Below, piece after piece: positions 1-9,188 of a stretch of 64,000 nucleotides of DNA. The translations under genes and the position numbers were made by a program. The stretch is taken from contig REDH01000065.1 in the NCBI GenBank assembly GCA_007693585.1, positions 97,421 through 161,420 on the forward strand, in the 5' to 3' direction. Below the pieces are notes generated by a model. It did not search any database and was not told the DNA's origin. It worked only from the letters and a program-made list of their open reading frames with translations. Source of the stretch: Deltaproteobacteria bacterium (GTDB lineage: Bacteria > Myxococcota_A > Bradymonadia > REDH01). Every line of letters begins with the position of its first letter. Position 1 is the stretch's first letter.

Positions 1-893
1 AGTATTGCGGCAATGCTGACGATGATCATGGCGGTTTTCGAGCGTTCCGCCGGTCGCGGAAGAGACGGGGCAGCACCCATCGGAATGGATGCTGCTGCAG
101 CGGGTGTTCCAACGCCGGCATCATCCTCCGTCGTCGAACCTGCCTGCTGATTCCGCGTCGAGATGAGCGCCTCGAGGTTGATCAGACCTGATTCCTCTGT
201 CCGCGGAACCTCAGTCTTCGGCGTTCCGCCTCCACCTCGTACGTCCGTCAGACTGTCCAGGCTAAAGAGCACGGAATTCTCGCTCCGTGCACCCACCATC
301 CCGTCATCACCCCGACCAGAATTGTCGGACGAACTCGAAGCACGGGAGAAGATATCATCTCCACCGGCCCTCGCCGAGCCCGCGGCAGCACTGAACGCCC
401 CACCACCGGACACAGCGCCGTAACCACCGGAGGGGAAGGCCTCTACCTGCCCGACTCCCGCGGCAGCTCCGCCAAGCGGCGCTGCCGACGGCGCAACCGC
501 CGTTCCCTCGAACAGGTGACCAAAGGTATCGTTGTCCGCGAGGCGCTCCCAGTCGCCCATGCCGTCGCACCAGACAAACGAATCCGCGTCCAATCCCCCC
601 AGGGACACGCGCTCCTCTACCTCCGCCTCGGTGAACGGTCCCTTCTGCTCGCCCTCGATCACCACATACCAGATGCCTGCCTCTGCCTCGCCAGTGCCAC
701 CTTCCGCCTGGGCGCCGGCCTGATTCATGTCGTACACCCGAGTCGCTTCTTCTGCCTCGTCCACTCCGAGGTTCGTCCCGTCCACGGAGATCATTGCGCC
801 GCACTTCTTGCAGCGAACCTTGAAGATCTTTCCGATGACCTTCTCATCGGCGACTTGATACTTGGCTCCGCAACTATGGCATTCGATTCGCAT
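1..893 (-). CDS. gltJ: GltJ/AgmX-like zinc-ribbon and GYF-domain gliding protein (N-terminal part, runs off left edge)
   Basis: The frame is open from an ATG at 893 to the window edge (297 codons, no stop). The first ~40 residues form a zinc ribbon: a CHSCGAKY knuckle, then CKKCGAMI. A GYF_2-like domain follows at about residues 75-125, with WYVVIEGEQKGPF near its start and a VWCDGMGDWERL segment. Next comes a long Gly/Ala/Ser-rich linker, and the visible part ends in a hydrophobic stretch (MIIVSIAAI) that starts a membrane segment. In M. xanthus, GltJ/AgmX is an inner-membrane protein of the Agl-Glt gliding complex whose cytoplasmic zinc ribbon and GYF domains contact MglA and other cytoplasmic partners. 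Position beside GltE/GltD homologues supports the call. GGAG lies 9 nt before the start. Confidence 0.82.
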   Translation of the reverse strand, partial: MRIECHSCGAKYQVADEKVIGKIFKVRCKKCGAMISVDGTNLGVDEAEEATRVYDMNQAGAQAEGGTGEAEAGIWYVVIEGEQKGPFTEAEVEERVSLGGLDADSFVWCDGMGDWERLADNDTFGHLFEGTAVAPSAAPLGGAAAGVGQVEAFPSGGYGAVSGGGAFSAAAGSARAGGDDIFSRASSSSDNSGRGDDGMVGARSENSVLFSLDSLTDVRGGGGTPKTEVPRTEESGLINLEALISTRNQQAGSTTEDDAGVGTPAAAASIPMGAAPSLPRPAERSKTAMIIVSIAAI

Positions 894-1007
894 TTCGCGC
901 CGCTCCGACGATGGGGCTTCCAGAACCAGCGACCGGGACCTGCTGAACTTCCCGGCCTCATTCGCTCCCCTGACGGCCGAACGCCGAAGGGGTGTGTGAC
1001 CCGGTGA

Positions 1008-1049
1008 CTGTGCCAGACTGAAACGGGATCGTCCAGCGCGCTGGCACAG
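1008..1049. repeat. Inverted repeat upstream of gltJ
   Basis: Two perfect 9-bp arms, ctgtgccag (1008-1016) and ctggcacag (1041-1049), are separated by 24 bp. They lie between the terminator and the gltJ start. They could be a regulator site or an mRNA structure; function unknown. Confidence 0.4.
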
Positions 1050-1112
1050 CACGGGCCATGGTAGAGACACCATCCCGTCCCATTGGTTCCCGCGCGCCCC
1101 AGACGTCTTCCC

Positions 1113-1147
1113 AAACGAAAACCGTCAAGGACCAAGGTCCTTGACGG
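1113..1147 (-). terminator. Rho-independent terminator at end of the gliding operon
   Basis: A perfect inverted repeat with 12-bp arms and a 2-nt loop spans 1122-1147. Read on the minus strand it is followed directly by TTTTCGTTT (1113-1121). This is the only clear hairpin-plus-T-tract seen in the window. It sits 53 bp after the small secreted protein gene and separates that operon from gltJ. Confidence 0.75.
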
Positions 1148-1200
1148 GTCATCTCCGCGGCAGGCCGAAAGGGGGCCAGTTCACCAGGCCATCAGCGAGC

Positions 1201-1458
1201 TCAGCGCAGTCCTTCTTCCTGCGCAGCCTCGCCAATCTCAGGAAGGAACGAGCGTCTGATATTGAGCAGTGATTCGAATGTCGCGCTCTGCCGCGTGGAG
1301 GCTTGCATCCCGTCGGGGCGCAGAAGATCGCCATCGATCAGCATGTCGTCGAAGTCGAAGAACGCGGTGTCCACGTCATCCTGTGCCGACGCGGCCGTCC
1401 CGACAGAGGCCACGATGACCAGGGTCGTCGCGAACGTTGCAATGGCTTTCCTGTACAT
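1201..1458 (-). CDS. Small secreted protein between gltE and gltJ
   Basis: 85 codons. GAGG sits 5 nt before the ATG. The protein has a clear signal peptide with an ASA cleavage site near residue 25. The mature ~60 residues are acidic at first (DFDDMLIDGDLLRPDGM) and then hold an amphipathic segment (FESLLNIRRSFLPEI). It has no cysteines, TPRs or membrane segment after the signal, so it should be a soluble periplasmic protein. It lies 74 bp after gltE and just before the terminator, so it is probably the last gene of the operon. Family not recognised with certainty; the position suggests a small accessory factor of the gliding-type complex. Confidence 0.75.
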   Translation of the reverse strand: MYRKAIATFATTLVIVASVGTAASAQDDVDTAFFDFDDMLIDGDLLRPDGMQASTRQSATFESLLNIRRSFLPEIGEAAQEEGLR

Positions 1459-1532
1459 GACTTCCTCGTGGAGAAAACGAGAGTTCGGTTCAGACCATAG
1501 TCAGTGAAGACATCGGCCGCAAGCGCGGGAGA

Positions 1533-2864
1533 TCATCCTTCGTTCTGCTGTTGCTGCTGCATCTGAATCATGTCTCGAATCGAAAGCGCTGCTGCGCACA
1601 CGCGGTCCACCGACCGATCACACGTATCCATGGACAGCCCTCGGATACCAAGGTTCCGCTCGTACCACCTCAGGGCTTCCTCCTGCTCGTTCAGGTCCTG
1701 AAACGCAATGTCGCCCAGCCGTTGAGCCGCGTGGGCATTGTTCGGGAAGTTTTCGAGCACGACCTGATACCGTGCGTAGGCATCGTCAATGTCCCCGGTA
1801 CCATAGGCGCAGGCCGCGAATCCGATCAGTCCGGAGAGCTGGCGTGGCCGAAGGGCAAGTGTCTCCGCAAACTGCTCGCATGCCGCTTCGAAGTTCGCGA
1901 AGTCCAGGTACACCGTCGCCAGATTCAGCCTAGCAGCAATGTTCTGTCGGTTGTGCTCGACCGCTCGGCGGAAGAGCCGCTCGGCGCGTGCGTGCTGGCC
2001 TCGTTCGTGGGCCACAAGCCCCAGTTCGTTCTGAATATCGGAGAGCTGCTGATTCAGCCGCGCGAGGCGCTCGGCATTCCGGGCACGGACGCGCGCAGCG
2101 AGTTCTTCGTCGAGCTCCTCGTACTGCTCTTCATCCTGCAGCCGTTCGGAGCGCACGGCGATCTCGTCAAGCGCTTTGTCCCACAGGTAGACCGCAAGCT
2201 GGGTGTCATCCTGCTGCTTTGCAATGGACGCCAGAACGATGAGCGCACCCACGTCGTTCTGTGACATCTGCAGGAGGCGCCGAGCATACTGCCGCGCCTG
2301 CTCGTGTCCGTCGTTCTCGGCGTGCACGGCTGCCAGGTTGCCCAGGGCCTCGATGTTGTTCTCGTCCACGGCCAGTATCGTCTCGAACGCCTGAATCGCC
2401 TGAGCAGGTCGCCCGGCGAGTGCATGCGCCTTGCCAATGGAGAGATGAAGTTCGGGGCGAGCTTCGACCGGCCACTCCCGTTCGATGAGGTCATCCATGA
2501 GTGCGAGCTGCCGCTCGAAACTCTGAATTGCCTCATCGTAGCGACCGAGATCCATGTAGATGAGACCGATGTTCTCGAGTGCTTCCCAGAAGTTCTCGTC
2601 GAGCTGAATGGTCCGCTCGAAATGCCCCAGTGCAGCGGCGTAGTCGGACGGCGATCGACGGAGAGCGCGAATCCCATCGTTGAAGGCTCTCAGAGCCTCC
2701 GCGTTGACCCCGATGATCTCTTCGAAGATCGGGCCCTCATCGACCGGCTCTTCCTCGACCACACGCTGGCTGCCACCGCAGGCGATGAGCGAACTGGCGA
2801 CCGCAGCCACGAGGAACGGAACAACGTGTCTTTGCATCATGGCAGAATGCCTCACTGGTTGCAT
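1533..2864 (-). CDS. gltE: TPR lipoprotein, GltE/AglT-like gliding motility protein
   Basis: 443 residues. The N-terminal signal ends in a lipobox (SLIAC), giving a lipoprotein with a short acidic spacer. The rest is tetratricopeptide repeat: helical pairs such as WEALENIGLIYMDLGRYDEA, followed by a Q/E-rich helix near residue 270, a second TPR block and a poly-Gln C-terminus. In M. xanthus, GltE (AglT) is a TPR lipoprotein of the Glt machinery encoded next to GltD/AgmU, as here. GAGGAG lies about 5 nt before the ATG at 2864, which supports this start over the two internal Met codons. The gap to gltD is only 9 bp, so the genes are probably co-transcribed. Confidence 0.75.
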   Translation of the reverse strand: MQPVRHSAMMQRHVVPFLVAAVASSLIACGGSQRVVEEEPVDEGPIFEEIIGVNAEALRAFNDGIRALRRSPSDYAAALGHFERTIQLDENFWEALENIGLIYMDLGRYDEAIQSFERQLALMDDLIEREWPVEARPELHLSIGKAHALAGRPAQAIQAFETILAVDENNIEALGNLAAVHAENDGHEQARQYARRLLQMSQNDVGALIVLASIAKQQDDTQLAVYLWDKALDEIAVRSERLQDEEQYEELDEELAARVRARNAERLARLNQQLSDIQNELGLVAHERGQHARAERLFRRAVEHNRQNIAARLNLATVYLDFANFEAACEQFAETLALRPRQLSGLIGFAACAYGTGDIDDAYARYQVVLENFPNNAHAAQRLGDIAFQDLNEQEEALRWYERNLGIRGLSMDTCDRSVDRVCAAALSIRDMIQMQQQQQNEG

Positions 2865-2873
2865 ATCGTCTCC

Positions 2874-5800
2874 TCAGTCCGCTCGAGACAGCGAGTCGTA
2901 CGAGTCGTCATCATCCCGCTCCGTGCCTTCCCCGCCGGTCGGAGCCGAAGGCGAGGACCCGTCGTTCGTGCCCGGGAGCACTTCGAAGAGGGGAGTCTCC
3001 ACGAAATCACGGAACGCACGCTCCTTCTCCGTGAGGTCGAGGATGTAATTCGTGGCAATGAATGGATCGCTCGTGGCGTTTGCAACAACGCCCTCCTCGC
3101 CTCCTACCCGGACGGTACGGTCGATGCTGTTCATCTCCGCAACCAGTTCCTGGGTCCACTCGGTAAAGATGCCCTCCCGCTGCGCCAGCATGAAGCCCTG
3201 CCCCAGGGCTTCCATGGCGTTGCCGAGAAGCGGGTCTCCGATCTCGTAGAGCGCATCGTTGTACTGGTCTTCCAGCTGGTCACACTGATCGTAGGAAAAG
3301 CCACGATCAAGGCAGTCATCGAAGTCGGGCGGATCCAGCGCGAAGATGTCACGATAGAACTGATGGTAGAGCTGTCCGATCCGAAGTGCGGATGCCACCG
3401 CCCACGAGGCGTCGCCGATATTCGTCACCTCGAAGAACTCGTTCTGGGAGGCCTGCATCAGCTCACCGCGTCGAACCATGTTGTCCCGAAGCTCCTGCCA
3501 GCGACCCGGCCGGAACGCGAGGGACGAGGACTGTGCTGCCTCGTACCCTGCCTGGGCCATGGCGAACCGTGCGCGCGCGGCGAATGGCACGAGTCGCACA
3601 CGATCATCATCCTCGAAGTTTCCGCCGGGCGGTGTGGCCCATCCCGTGAAACGGTCCGAGTCGTCGATCGCTGGTACACCGGGACCGAACGCGTTGTAGA
3701 ACTCACGGTGCAATCCAAGTGCGTCCGCGCTTCGTCCCTGTCGTTCCCGGATATCCGCCTGGCGAGCGAGCGCGACCATCGACAGTACCGGCTCGACGCT
3801 GCCGAATCGCGTGCGGAACTCCTGCAGACGTGCGAACGACTCGTCGAGATTCCCGCGATCCCTCTCCATGTCTGCACGGATGAAGTAGATCTGCCGCGTA
3901 TCGTCCGAATCGCCTTCCAGCTCCTTGACCCGAACGTACAGCTCGTTCGCTCGGTCGAAGTCGCTGAGTGCCTCACGAAGCCGAGCAGCCCGGAAGACCG
4001 CGTCGTTCCGCTCCCCGAAGTCGGGATAGTCATCCAGACTCTCGAACCACCCCGCGGCGGTGTCGAACTCAGCCTGAGAATCATAGATCAAGCCGAGGAC
4101 GTAGCGCGCATCCGGCACATTCTCGTGGTCAGAGTAGCGTCGGATGTACTCTTCGAAATGACCAATCGCGGTGTCGACCCGACGGGCCTGTTCGAAAGTG
4201 GCTGCAGCGCTGAACAGGGCGTTCGGAGACCACTCCGAGTCCGGGAACTCCTCGAAGAGCCGAATCCGCAGCTCGGCGGCAGCGAGATACTGCTCCTGCG
4301 CTTCGTTGGTCAGGTCCTCCAGTTCCAGCCGCTCGCCCGCCGTCATCAGGTCTTCGGCCTGGTTATTCATGGCATAGGCAATGGCCTGTTCGAAGCGATC
4401 GCGCTCGCAGTCCTCATCGCTGCGTCCAAGGTCCGCGCAGTTCTGGAGAATCATCCGTGCGACGCTCTCGATTCGCTCCCAATTCTCCACGTGGTTGTAG
4501 CACACGAATGCGGCGAGCGCCGCAGTCTGTGCAAGTCGGTGGTTGGCATGGTGGGCGATAATGGTTTCGAACCGCTCCGCGGCCTCGGCCACCTGATTGG
4601 CACGGAGGAAGAGCGACGCCGCGCGCCAGGAGGCGGCGGGGATGATCTCGTCCTCGGGGAAGATGTTCGCGAACCACGCGACAATTTCCACATAATCCTG
4701 CGACGCCGGTCCGAGCTCCTGGCGCTCGCCGAAGGTGAACTCGTGCGGCGGCGGAATGGGTGCGTCGATGTCGGGAACCTCACGAACCATGAAGTCGTCG
4801 TAGACCTGGAATGCGCCGATGGCGGCGTCGTGCGTGTGCTCGGCATCCGGGTCGGGACGCATTTCCACAACGCGTCGGTACTGATCTCCCGCGCGTCGCA
4901 GGTACTGGTCGAACTGTTCCCTGCTGATCAGAAGCTCATCACTGAACTGACCGCCATTGGCGAGCTTGTAGTACAGCAGCTCCGCATACTGGAAGCTCTG
5001 GTCGTAGAACTCCTCGCTCTCGGGGAAGAGTCGGAAGAATTCCGCGAAGTCGGCCGCGACCTGATTGTAGAGTTCGAACTGCCGTTGCGGCATGGTGGTC
5101 AGGCGCTCGGCCTCGATGTAGTTCCGGTTGATGAGGAACAGGAATGTCCGCTCGGTGAACGCCGAGGCGCGCGTGGCCGTTCGTTCGTTGGCCGCATGTG
5201 CCTGGAACCACTCCCCGCTCCCGTGCAGGTCGGCCACGAAGCGTCGCGCTGCTGCCTCGTATCGTTCCCAGTCGCCGATCTTCTCGTACGAATCCAGGGA
5301 CTGCTCGGACCACGTTACCCTCCGATCGTCCATCGGGTAGCGGTTGATGAAGTACGCGAGGAGTTCCACACGCTCCTCGTCCTTGCCCTGTTCGTCCAGT
5401 CGGCCGGAGAGACGCGTGAGCTGCTGTCGCATGAACTCCTCGCCCTCACCCTCCTCGTAGTATGCCCTTGCCCGCTGCCAGCCACTGTCCACCTCCGCGT
5501 AGGCCAGCAGCATGTCGTTCAGAGACTGACGACGCAGGTCCGGCCGCACGTTGCGCTGGTCGATCGTACCCACCACCCGCTGGAACTGTGCGAGCGCGCC
5601 CTCGAAGTCCCCTTCGTTGATGTCGACCCAGCCCAGCATGTAGATGGCATCGAGGTAGACATCGCTGTTCGGGAACTGCATCACGTTGTCGTAGTTCTGC
5701 CGAGCAGCGATCAGCAGATCCTGGTCGAAGAAGTGATCCCCCATCAGCTTGTACGCTTCGGCGAGGTAGATCGACTGCGGGTAGTTGTTCACCAGACGAG

Positions 5801-6401
5801 TGAGGGTCTGTACGCCATCAGCCGCCTGATCGTTGTCGATCTGGCTCTCGCCGAGACGGAAGAAGACTTCGTCGAGTCGATTGTAGTCGGGGTGGTTTCG
5901 CGCGATTTCACGGTAGTAGCGAATTGGCGTCGCCAGATCCGGGCGGGGTTCGTAGCAGACTTCATCGCTTGTGCACGCGAACCAGTTGTCCATGCACTCG
6001 TTGAAGACAACGCGCTCCGCCTGGTAGATGACGCGTGCGAGCTCGCGTGTCGCCTCGGCAAGGCGGAAGGTGATGTCGGCCCTTCGGGCCGACTGCGGTG
6101 ACATCGTATCGAGCAGTTCCAGATACTGTCGAATCAGGTCCTGCTGGAGGTCCTCTTCCTGGCGACGCAGCGCTTCAGCCTCTGCCCGTGTCAGGCCGGC
6201 CGCTGTGAGATCAGCGCCCCGAACCGGACCGGAGCCGAGATCTTCCGGCGGTTCCCAGTCTGCATCGCAGTCTCGGTATGGCATCCCCTCGTTGTTGTAG
6301 CCCTGCGCGAGGACGGCAGTCCCTGGCAGCATGAGGCAGACGGCGATCGCGGCGATCGCGAACGGGCGGGAACGATTCATGTTGCTCGACCTCGTGCTCA
6401 T
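2874..6401 (-). CDS. gltD: Large periplasmic TPR protein, GltD/AgmU-like
   Basis: 1175 residues from the ATG at 6401, which overlaps the upstream stop (ATGA) and has GGAGGAAG just before it. A signal peptide ends near AVLAQ. The rest is a long helical solenoid with many degenerate TPR/Sel1-like units (for example VYLDAIYMLGWVDINEGDFE and QFQRVV). The C-terminus is Ser/Asp/Gly-rich. Length and architecture match M. xanthus GltD (AgmU, about 1200 residues), a periplasmic TPR scaffold of the gliding complex. Order and spacing with gltE and the GltC-like gene strengthen the call. TPR proteins diverge quickly, so one-to-one orthology rests mainly on context. Confidence 0.72.
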   Translation of the reverse strand: MSTRSSNMNRSRPFAIAAIAVCLMLPGTAVLAQGYNNEGMPYRDCDADWEPPEDLGSGPVRGADLTAAGLTRAEAEALRRQEEDLQQDLIRQYLELLDTMSPQSARRADITFRLAEATRELARVIYQAERVVFNECMDNWFACTSDEVCYEPRPDLATPIRYYREIARNHPDYNRLDEVFFRLGESQIDNDQAADGVQTLTRLVNNYPQSIYLAEAYKLMGDHFFDQDLLIAARQNYDNVMQFPNSDVYLDAIYMLGWVDINEGDFEGALAQFQRVVGTIDQRNVRPDLRRQSLNDMLLAYAEVDSGWQRARAYYEEGEGEEFMRQQLTRLSGRLDEQGKDEERVELLAYFINRYPMDDRRVTWSEQSLDSYEKIGDWERYEAAARRFVADLHGSGEWFQAHAANERTATRASAFTERTFLFLINRNYIEAERLTTMPQRQFELYNQVAADFAEFFRLFPESEEFYDQSFQYAELLYYKLANGGQFSDELLISREQFDQYLRRAGDQYRRVVEMRPDPDAEHTHDAAIGAFQVYDDFMVREVPDIDAPIPPPHEFTFGERQELGPASQDYVEIVAWFANIFPEDEIIPAASWRAASLFLRANQVAEAAERFETIIAHHANHRLAQTAALAAFVCYNHVENWERIESVARMILQNCADLGRSDEDCERDRFEQAIAYAMNNQAEDLMTAGERLELEDLTNEAQEQYLAAAELRIRLFEEFPDSEWSPNALFSAAATFEQARRVDTAIGHFEEYIRRYSDHENVPDARYVLGLIYDSQAEFDTAAGWFESLDDYPDFGERNDAVFRAARLREALSDFDRANELYVRVKELEGDSDDTRQIYFIRADMERDRGNLDESFARLQEFRTRFGSVEPVLSMVALARQADIRERQGRSADALGLHREFYNAFGPGVPAIDDSDRFTGWATPPGGNFEDDDRVRLVPFAARARFAMAQAGYEAAQSSSLAFRPGRWQELRDNMVRRGELMQASQNEFFEVTNIGDASWAVASALRIGQLYHQFYRDIFALDPPDFDDCLDRGFSYDQCDQLEDQYNDALYEIGDPLLGNAMEALGQGFMLAQREGIFTEWTQELVAEMNSIDRTVRVGGEEGVVANATSDPFIATNYILDLTEKERAFRDFVETPLFEVLPGTNDGSSPSAPTGGEGTERDDDDSYDSLSRAD

Positions 6402-8326
6402 TCTTCCTCCATCGGCAGGAGGCAAGTGTCGGTATCCCGGTCCCTGAACTGAATCAGGTCCGCCCTGTAACTACCGATCTCGTCCAGCCAGTATTCCCCT
6501 TCGAACGGCCATGTCTGCCAGTCCCGTGCGAGCACGAATGCTGACGTGGCGCCTTCGCCCATGACGACCTGCCCCTCGCGCGTGGCTCGGGTCTGCTGGA
6601 TCAGCGCGGTCGTGATCTCGATCTCGACTTCTCGTGCGCGCTCCTGCCAGTCGTTGAGCTCGTCACTGAACGCGAAGAGATACGCGCTCACCTGGAGACC
6701 CCCGTCAATGCGCCGGTTCGTCAGGTTGGCCTCGATCTCGGACTCGAAGAACTCTCCAAGCTCCCCCAGGGCACCCCTGCCGGAACGGAGCACTTCGAGT
6801 TCGGCTTCGAGGTTGCGCACTGTCTGCAGCGCCTGCCGGAATGACGGCCGCTTCAGCACACTTCGCACGGCCTCGATCGGCAGACCAACCTGGTCGGGTG
6901 TTCCTGCGCGCTCGTGCCATTCCGCGATGGCATTCCAGTAGCTCACCGGGTCTTCGGTCTCGTTCAGGAAGGCGCGCAGGGGTCGATGAATCACCGGGAC
7001 AGTCCGGTCGAACATTTCGATGGCGCGAGAGGCATCATCCAGATTGCACGTCGTCAGATAAGACGCCGCTTCCAGGACGAAGAGATCGGGCCAGAACCAG
7101 TGGTCGAGATAGGGGCTGTGCATGGCATGCAGCAGCCCAAGTGAGCGATTGAAATCTTCGCGCAGGAAGTGCGTCCACGCGCTCTCGAAGATCACGCGAC
7201 CGCGACGCGGGGAGGTACTCGGAAGCTTGTTGTAGTAGAAGAGGGCCACGTCGAGAAAGCCGCGTTCGTAGTTCACGCGTGCGAGCGCGAGATAGGCCAG
7301 CTCGTACACCTCCTGATCGTCCAGCCGGATAGCCGAGAGCACGGCTTGCTGCATGGAGGCGATGGCGCGTGTGTTTTCCTGGCGGTCGAGCTGGATTGTG
7401 GCAGCGATGTAGTGCGCGCGTGCCCGATCGGGGCTGTCGTCCGAGACCCGTGCGAAGAACTGCAGTGCGCGATCCATGTCGCCCGCGTTCCAGAAGTAGC
7501 GTCCCAGGAAGAAATTCCAGCGGTCCTGGAAGCCCTGCGTCGTGGTGGCGACGGACACACCCGTGAGTTCCTCGATACGCGGCGCACGGTAGCCGGAATC
7601 GCGCACGACGTCATCGAGGATCGCGAAGGCTTCCTCGAAGTGTGGCCTGCTTGCGCCGAAGAGAACCAGATCGAGCGCCTCCTGGCGAATCACGTGCCGG
7701 ATCCCCGCTGCGTGCATGCTTCTCACGTAGCCCGCGAGCGCTTCGTAATGGTCATCGCTGTCTTCCGCCGGCGCGGCGCCCTCGATGAAGGCGTTGTAGG
7801 TCATCGCCGCCTCGAGATACAGACCGCTCCGGAACTGAGCTCGCGCGCGGCTCAGATCAGCACGGAGCTGGTCGACCTGACCGGCGCGTGTCGCCTCGCG
7901 CTGCATGTCCTGTCGCAGGCGCTCCCGCTCCTGCTCGAGCCGTTCGGCCTCCTCCCGCTGCCGCTGCTCCTCCAGCTGACGCTGGCGCTCGCGTTCCTGG
8001 TCGAGCGACGGCCCGACCCCCGGCCCCGGTGCCGGTCCCGGCGCCGCGGCGGGAGAGCAGCCGATGCGCGAGCAGATCTCGCCCAGGATCGACTCCGGCA
8101 CGCCCTCCTGGCGCATCTGGATCACTTCACCCTCGGTGATGGTCACCGGTGCAGTCGTCCCCCTGACGATCGACACGATCGTATCGGGTGGCAGGCCCTG
8201 GTTCAGGTACGTGTAGATGTCATCTCGCGACAGGGCACTGGCCACCGTGGCGATCGACAGAACGAGACCCAGGACGACCAGCGAGACGGTCGTGCGGAGC
8301 CTGCGTGGAGAAAGCGTCGTGTTCAT
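6398..8326 (-). CDS. gltC: Periplasmic coiled-coil/TPR protein, GltC-like
   Basis: 642 residues from the ATG at 8326 (GGGAAG 6 nt upstream). Order: signal peptide (about 1-32); a small helical domain holding YLNQGLPPDTIVSIV and VIQMRQEGVPESIL; a Pro/Ala/Gly linker; a highly charged Arg/Glu/Gln coiled coil (about 110-165); then TPR-like helices to the end. M. xanthus GltC is a periplasmic TPR protein of similar size encoded with the OM barrels GltA/GltB. Here it sits between an OM barrel gene and gltD. The stop overlaps the gltD start by 4 bp, implying translational coupling. The specific GltC assignment is inference from size, location and partners. Confidence 0.6.
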   Translation of the reverse strand: MNTTLSPRRLRTTVSLVVLGLVLSIATVASALSRDDIYTYLNQGLPPDTIVSIVRGTTAPVTITEGEVIQMRQEGVPESILGEICSRIGCSPAAAPGPAPGPGVGPSLDQERERQRQLEEQRQREEAERLEQERERLRQDMQREATRAGQVDQLRADLSRARAQFRSGLYLEAAMTYNAFIEGAAPAEDSDDHYEALAGYVRSMHAAGIRHVIRQEALDLVLFGASRPHFEEAFAILDDVVRDSGYRAPRIEELTGVSVATTTQGFQDRWNFFLGRYFWNAGDMDRALQFFARVSDDSPDRARAHYIAATIQLDRQENTRAIASMQQAVLSAIRLDDQEVYELAYLALARVNYERGFLDVALFYYNKLPSTSPRRGRVIFESAWTHFLREDFNRSLGLLHAMHSPYLDHWFWPDLFVLEAASYLTTCNLDDASRAIEMFDRTVPVIHRPLRAFLNETEDPVSYWNAIAEWHERAGTPDQVGLPIEAVRSVLKRPSFRQALQTVRNLEAELEVLRSGRGALGELGEFFESEIEANLTNRRIDGGLQVSAYLFAFSDELNDWQERAREVEIEITTALIQQTRATREGQVVMGEGATSAFVLARDWQTWPFEGEYWLDEIGSYRADLIQFRDRDTDTCLLPMEEE

Positions 8327-8384
8327 GGAGAACTTCCCGGCGAAACAGGGGCGTGACATCGGCGGAACGGCGGCGTGCGCTTCT

Positions 8385-9098
8385 TCAGAAGAAGAACGTC
8401 CCGCCGATGCTCAGCTCCGAGGGCAGCGCGACGCCCCCGCTCGACTTCTGGAAGATCATCTGCCGGTAGTCGAAGCGGAGCGCCCAGCGGCTGGTGAGCC
8501 ACCAGTTGATCCCGGAGCCGAGCACGGCTTCCGGGAAGAGCGAAGTCGAGATCACGTTGAGGTTGTCTTCTTCCGGCCCCTCGGCCATCAGGATTCCGAA
8601 CCCGGCAACGAAGTTCCAGTCGAAGTGGGCAATCTTTCGCCCGAGAAGCGAGAACTTGCCGTAGGACGGAGACCACGACACCACTGCGTTCGTGCGCCAC
8701 TGCTGCTGGTCGCGCGGAAAGAAGCGCTCACCTGTGGCGAGGAAGCGGTCACCGATGTCCGACGTGGAACGGAGCGTATTGCCGGTCCAGTTGCCTGACA
8801 GCTCGAAGCCGATGTCCTCGTTCAGGTAGTACCCGAGCCGGAGACCGACGGGGAAGTACGTCACGTAGGGATCGTTCGGAACGATGCCCATCGAGAGGCT
8901 CGCGTAGAAGCGTCCATCCTTCTCGAAGAGGCGTCGCTGCACGACCCGCACACGCCGACGCTCTGCCCAGAACTGGTCCAGTTCCTCATCCAGCGTAGGC
9001 AGTTCGTCCGAGGACCCCTGTGCCTCGGCCCGTTCGGAACCGCCAACGAGCACGCCAAGGGCGAGCATTCCGATGATCATCCAGCGCCATTGCTTCAT
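8385..9098 (-). CDS. Outer-membrane beta-barrel protein of the gliding operon (GltA/GltB-type)
   Basis: 237 residues from the ATG at 9098 (GAGG about 6 nt before). A signal peptide ends near AEAQ, followed by a short charged helix and then alternating strands ending in the aromatic C-terminus GGTFFF, typical of OM porins. The segment GKFSLLGRKIAHFDWNF recurs, in diverged form, in the two barrels at 61409-62170 and 62167-62880, so all three belong to one family, probably the myxobacterial OMP family described as TIGR04565. GltA and GltB are OM barrels of the M. xanthus gliding machine; which of the two this matches cannot be decided by eye. Confidence 0.72.
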   Translation of the reverse strand: MKQWRWMIIGMLALGVLVGGSERAEAQGSSDELPTLDEELDQFWAERRRVRVVQRRLFEKDGRFYASLSMGIVPNDPYVTYFPVGLRLGYYLNEDIGFELSGNWTGNTLRSTSDIGDRFLATGERFFPRDQQQWRTNAVVSWSPSYGKFSLLGRKIAHFDWNFVAGFGILMAEGPEEDNLNVISTSLFPEAVLGSGINWWLTSRWALRFDYRQMIFQKSSGGVALPSELSIGGTFFF

Positions 9099-9188
9099 TA
9101 TCCGCCTCGTCCGTTCGGGTTCCGTACGTCGTTCCATGACTCTTCAGTAGCGGGACCGCCGAAGGCCGTCCCGACCGACTCGTTCGAC

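Larger units (their letters stand above)
894..1200. other. Intergenic region upstream of gltJ
   Basis: No supportable gene. It contains a hairpin terminator for the upstream operon (minus strand) and an inverted repeat with 9-bp arms. No convincing sigma-70 promoter for gltJ could be picked out by eye. Confidence 0.6.

Noticed and set aside
2304..6101. A 1265-codon open frame on the plus strand
   Set aside because: It is antisense to the GltD-like TPR gene, which has a signal peptide, TPRs, a ribosome site and stop/start coupling. High GC leaves long shadow frames; the translation has no recognisable domain.
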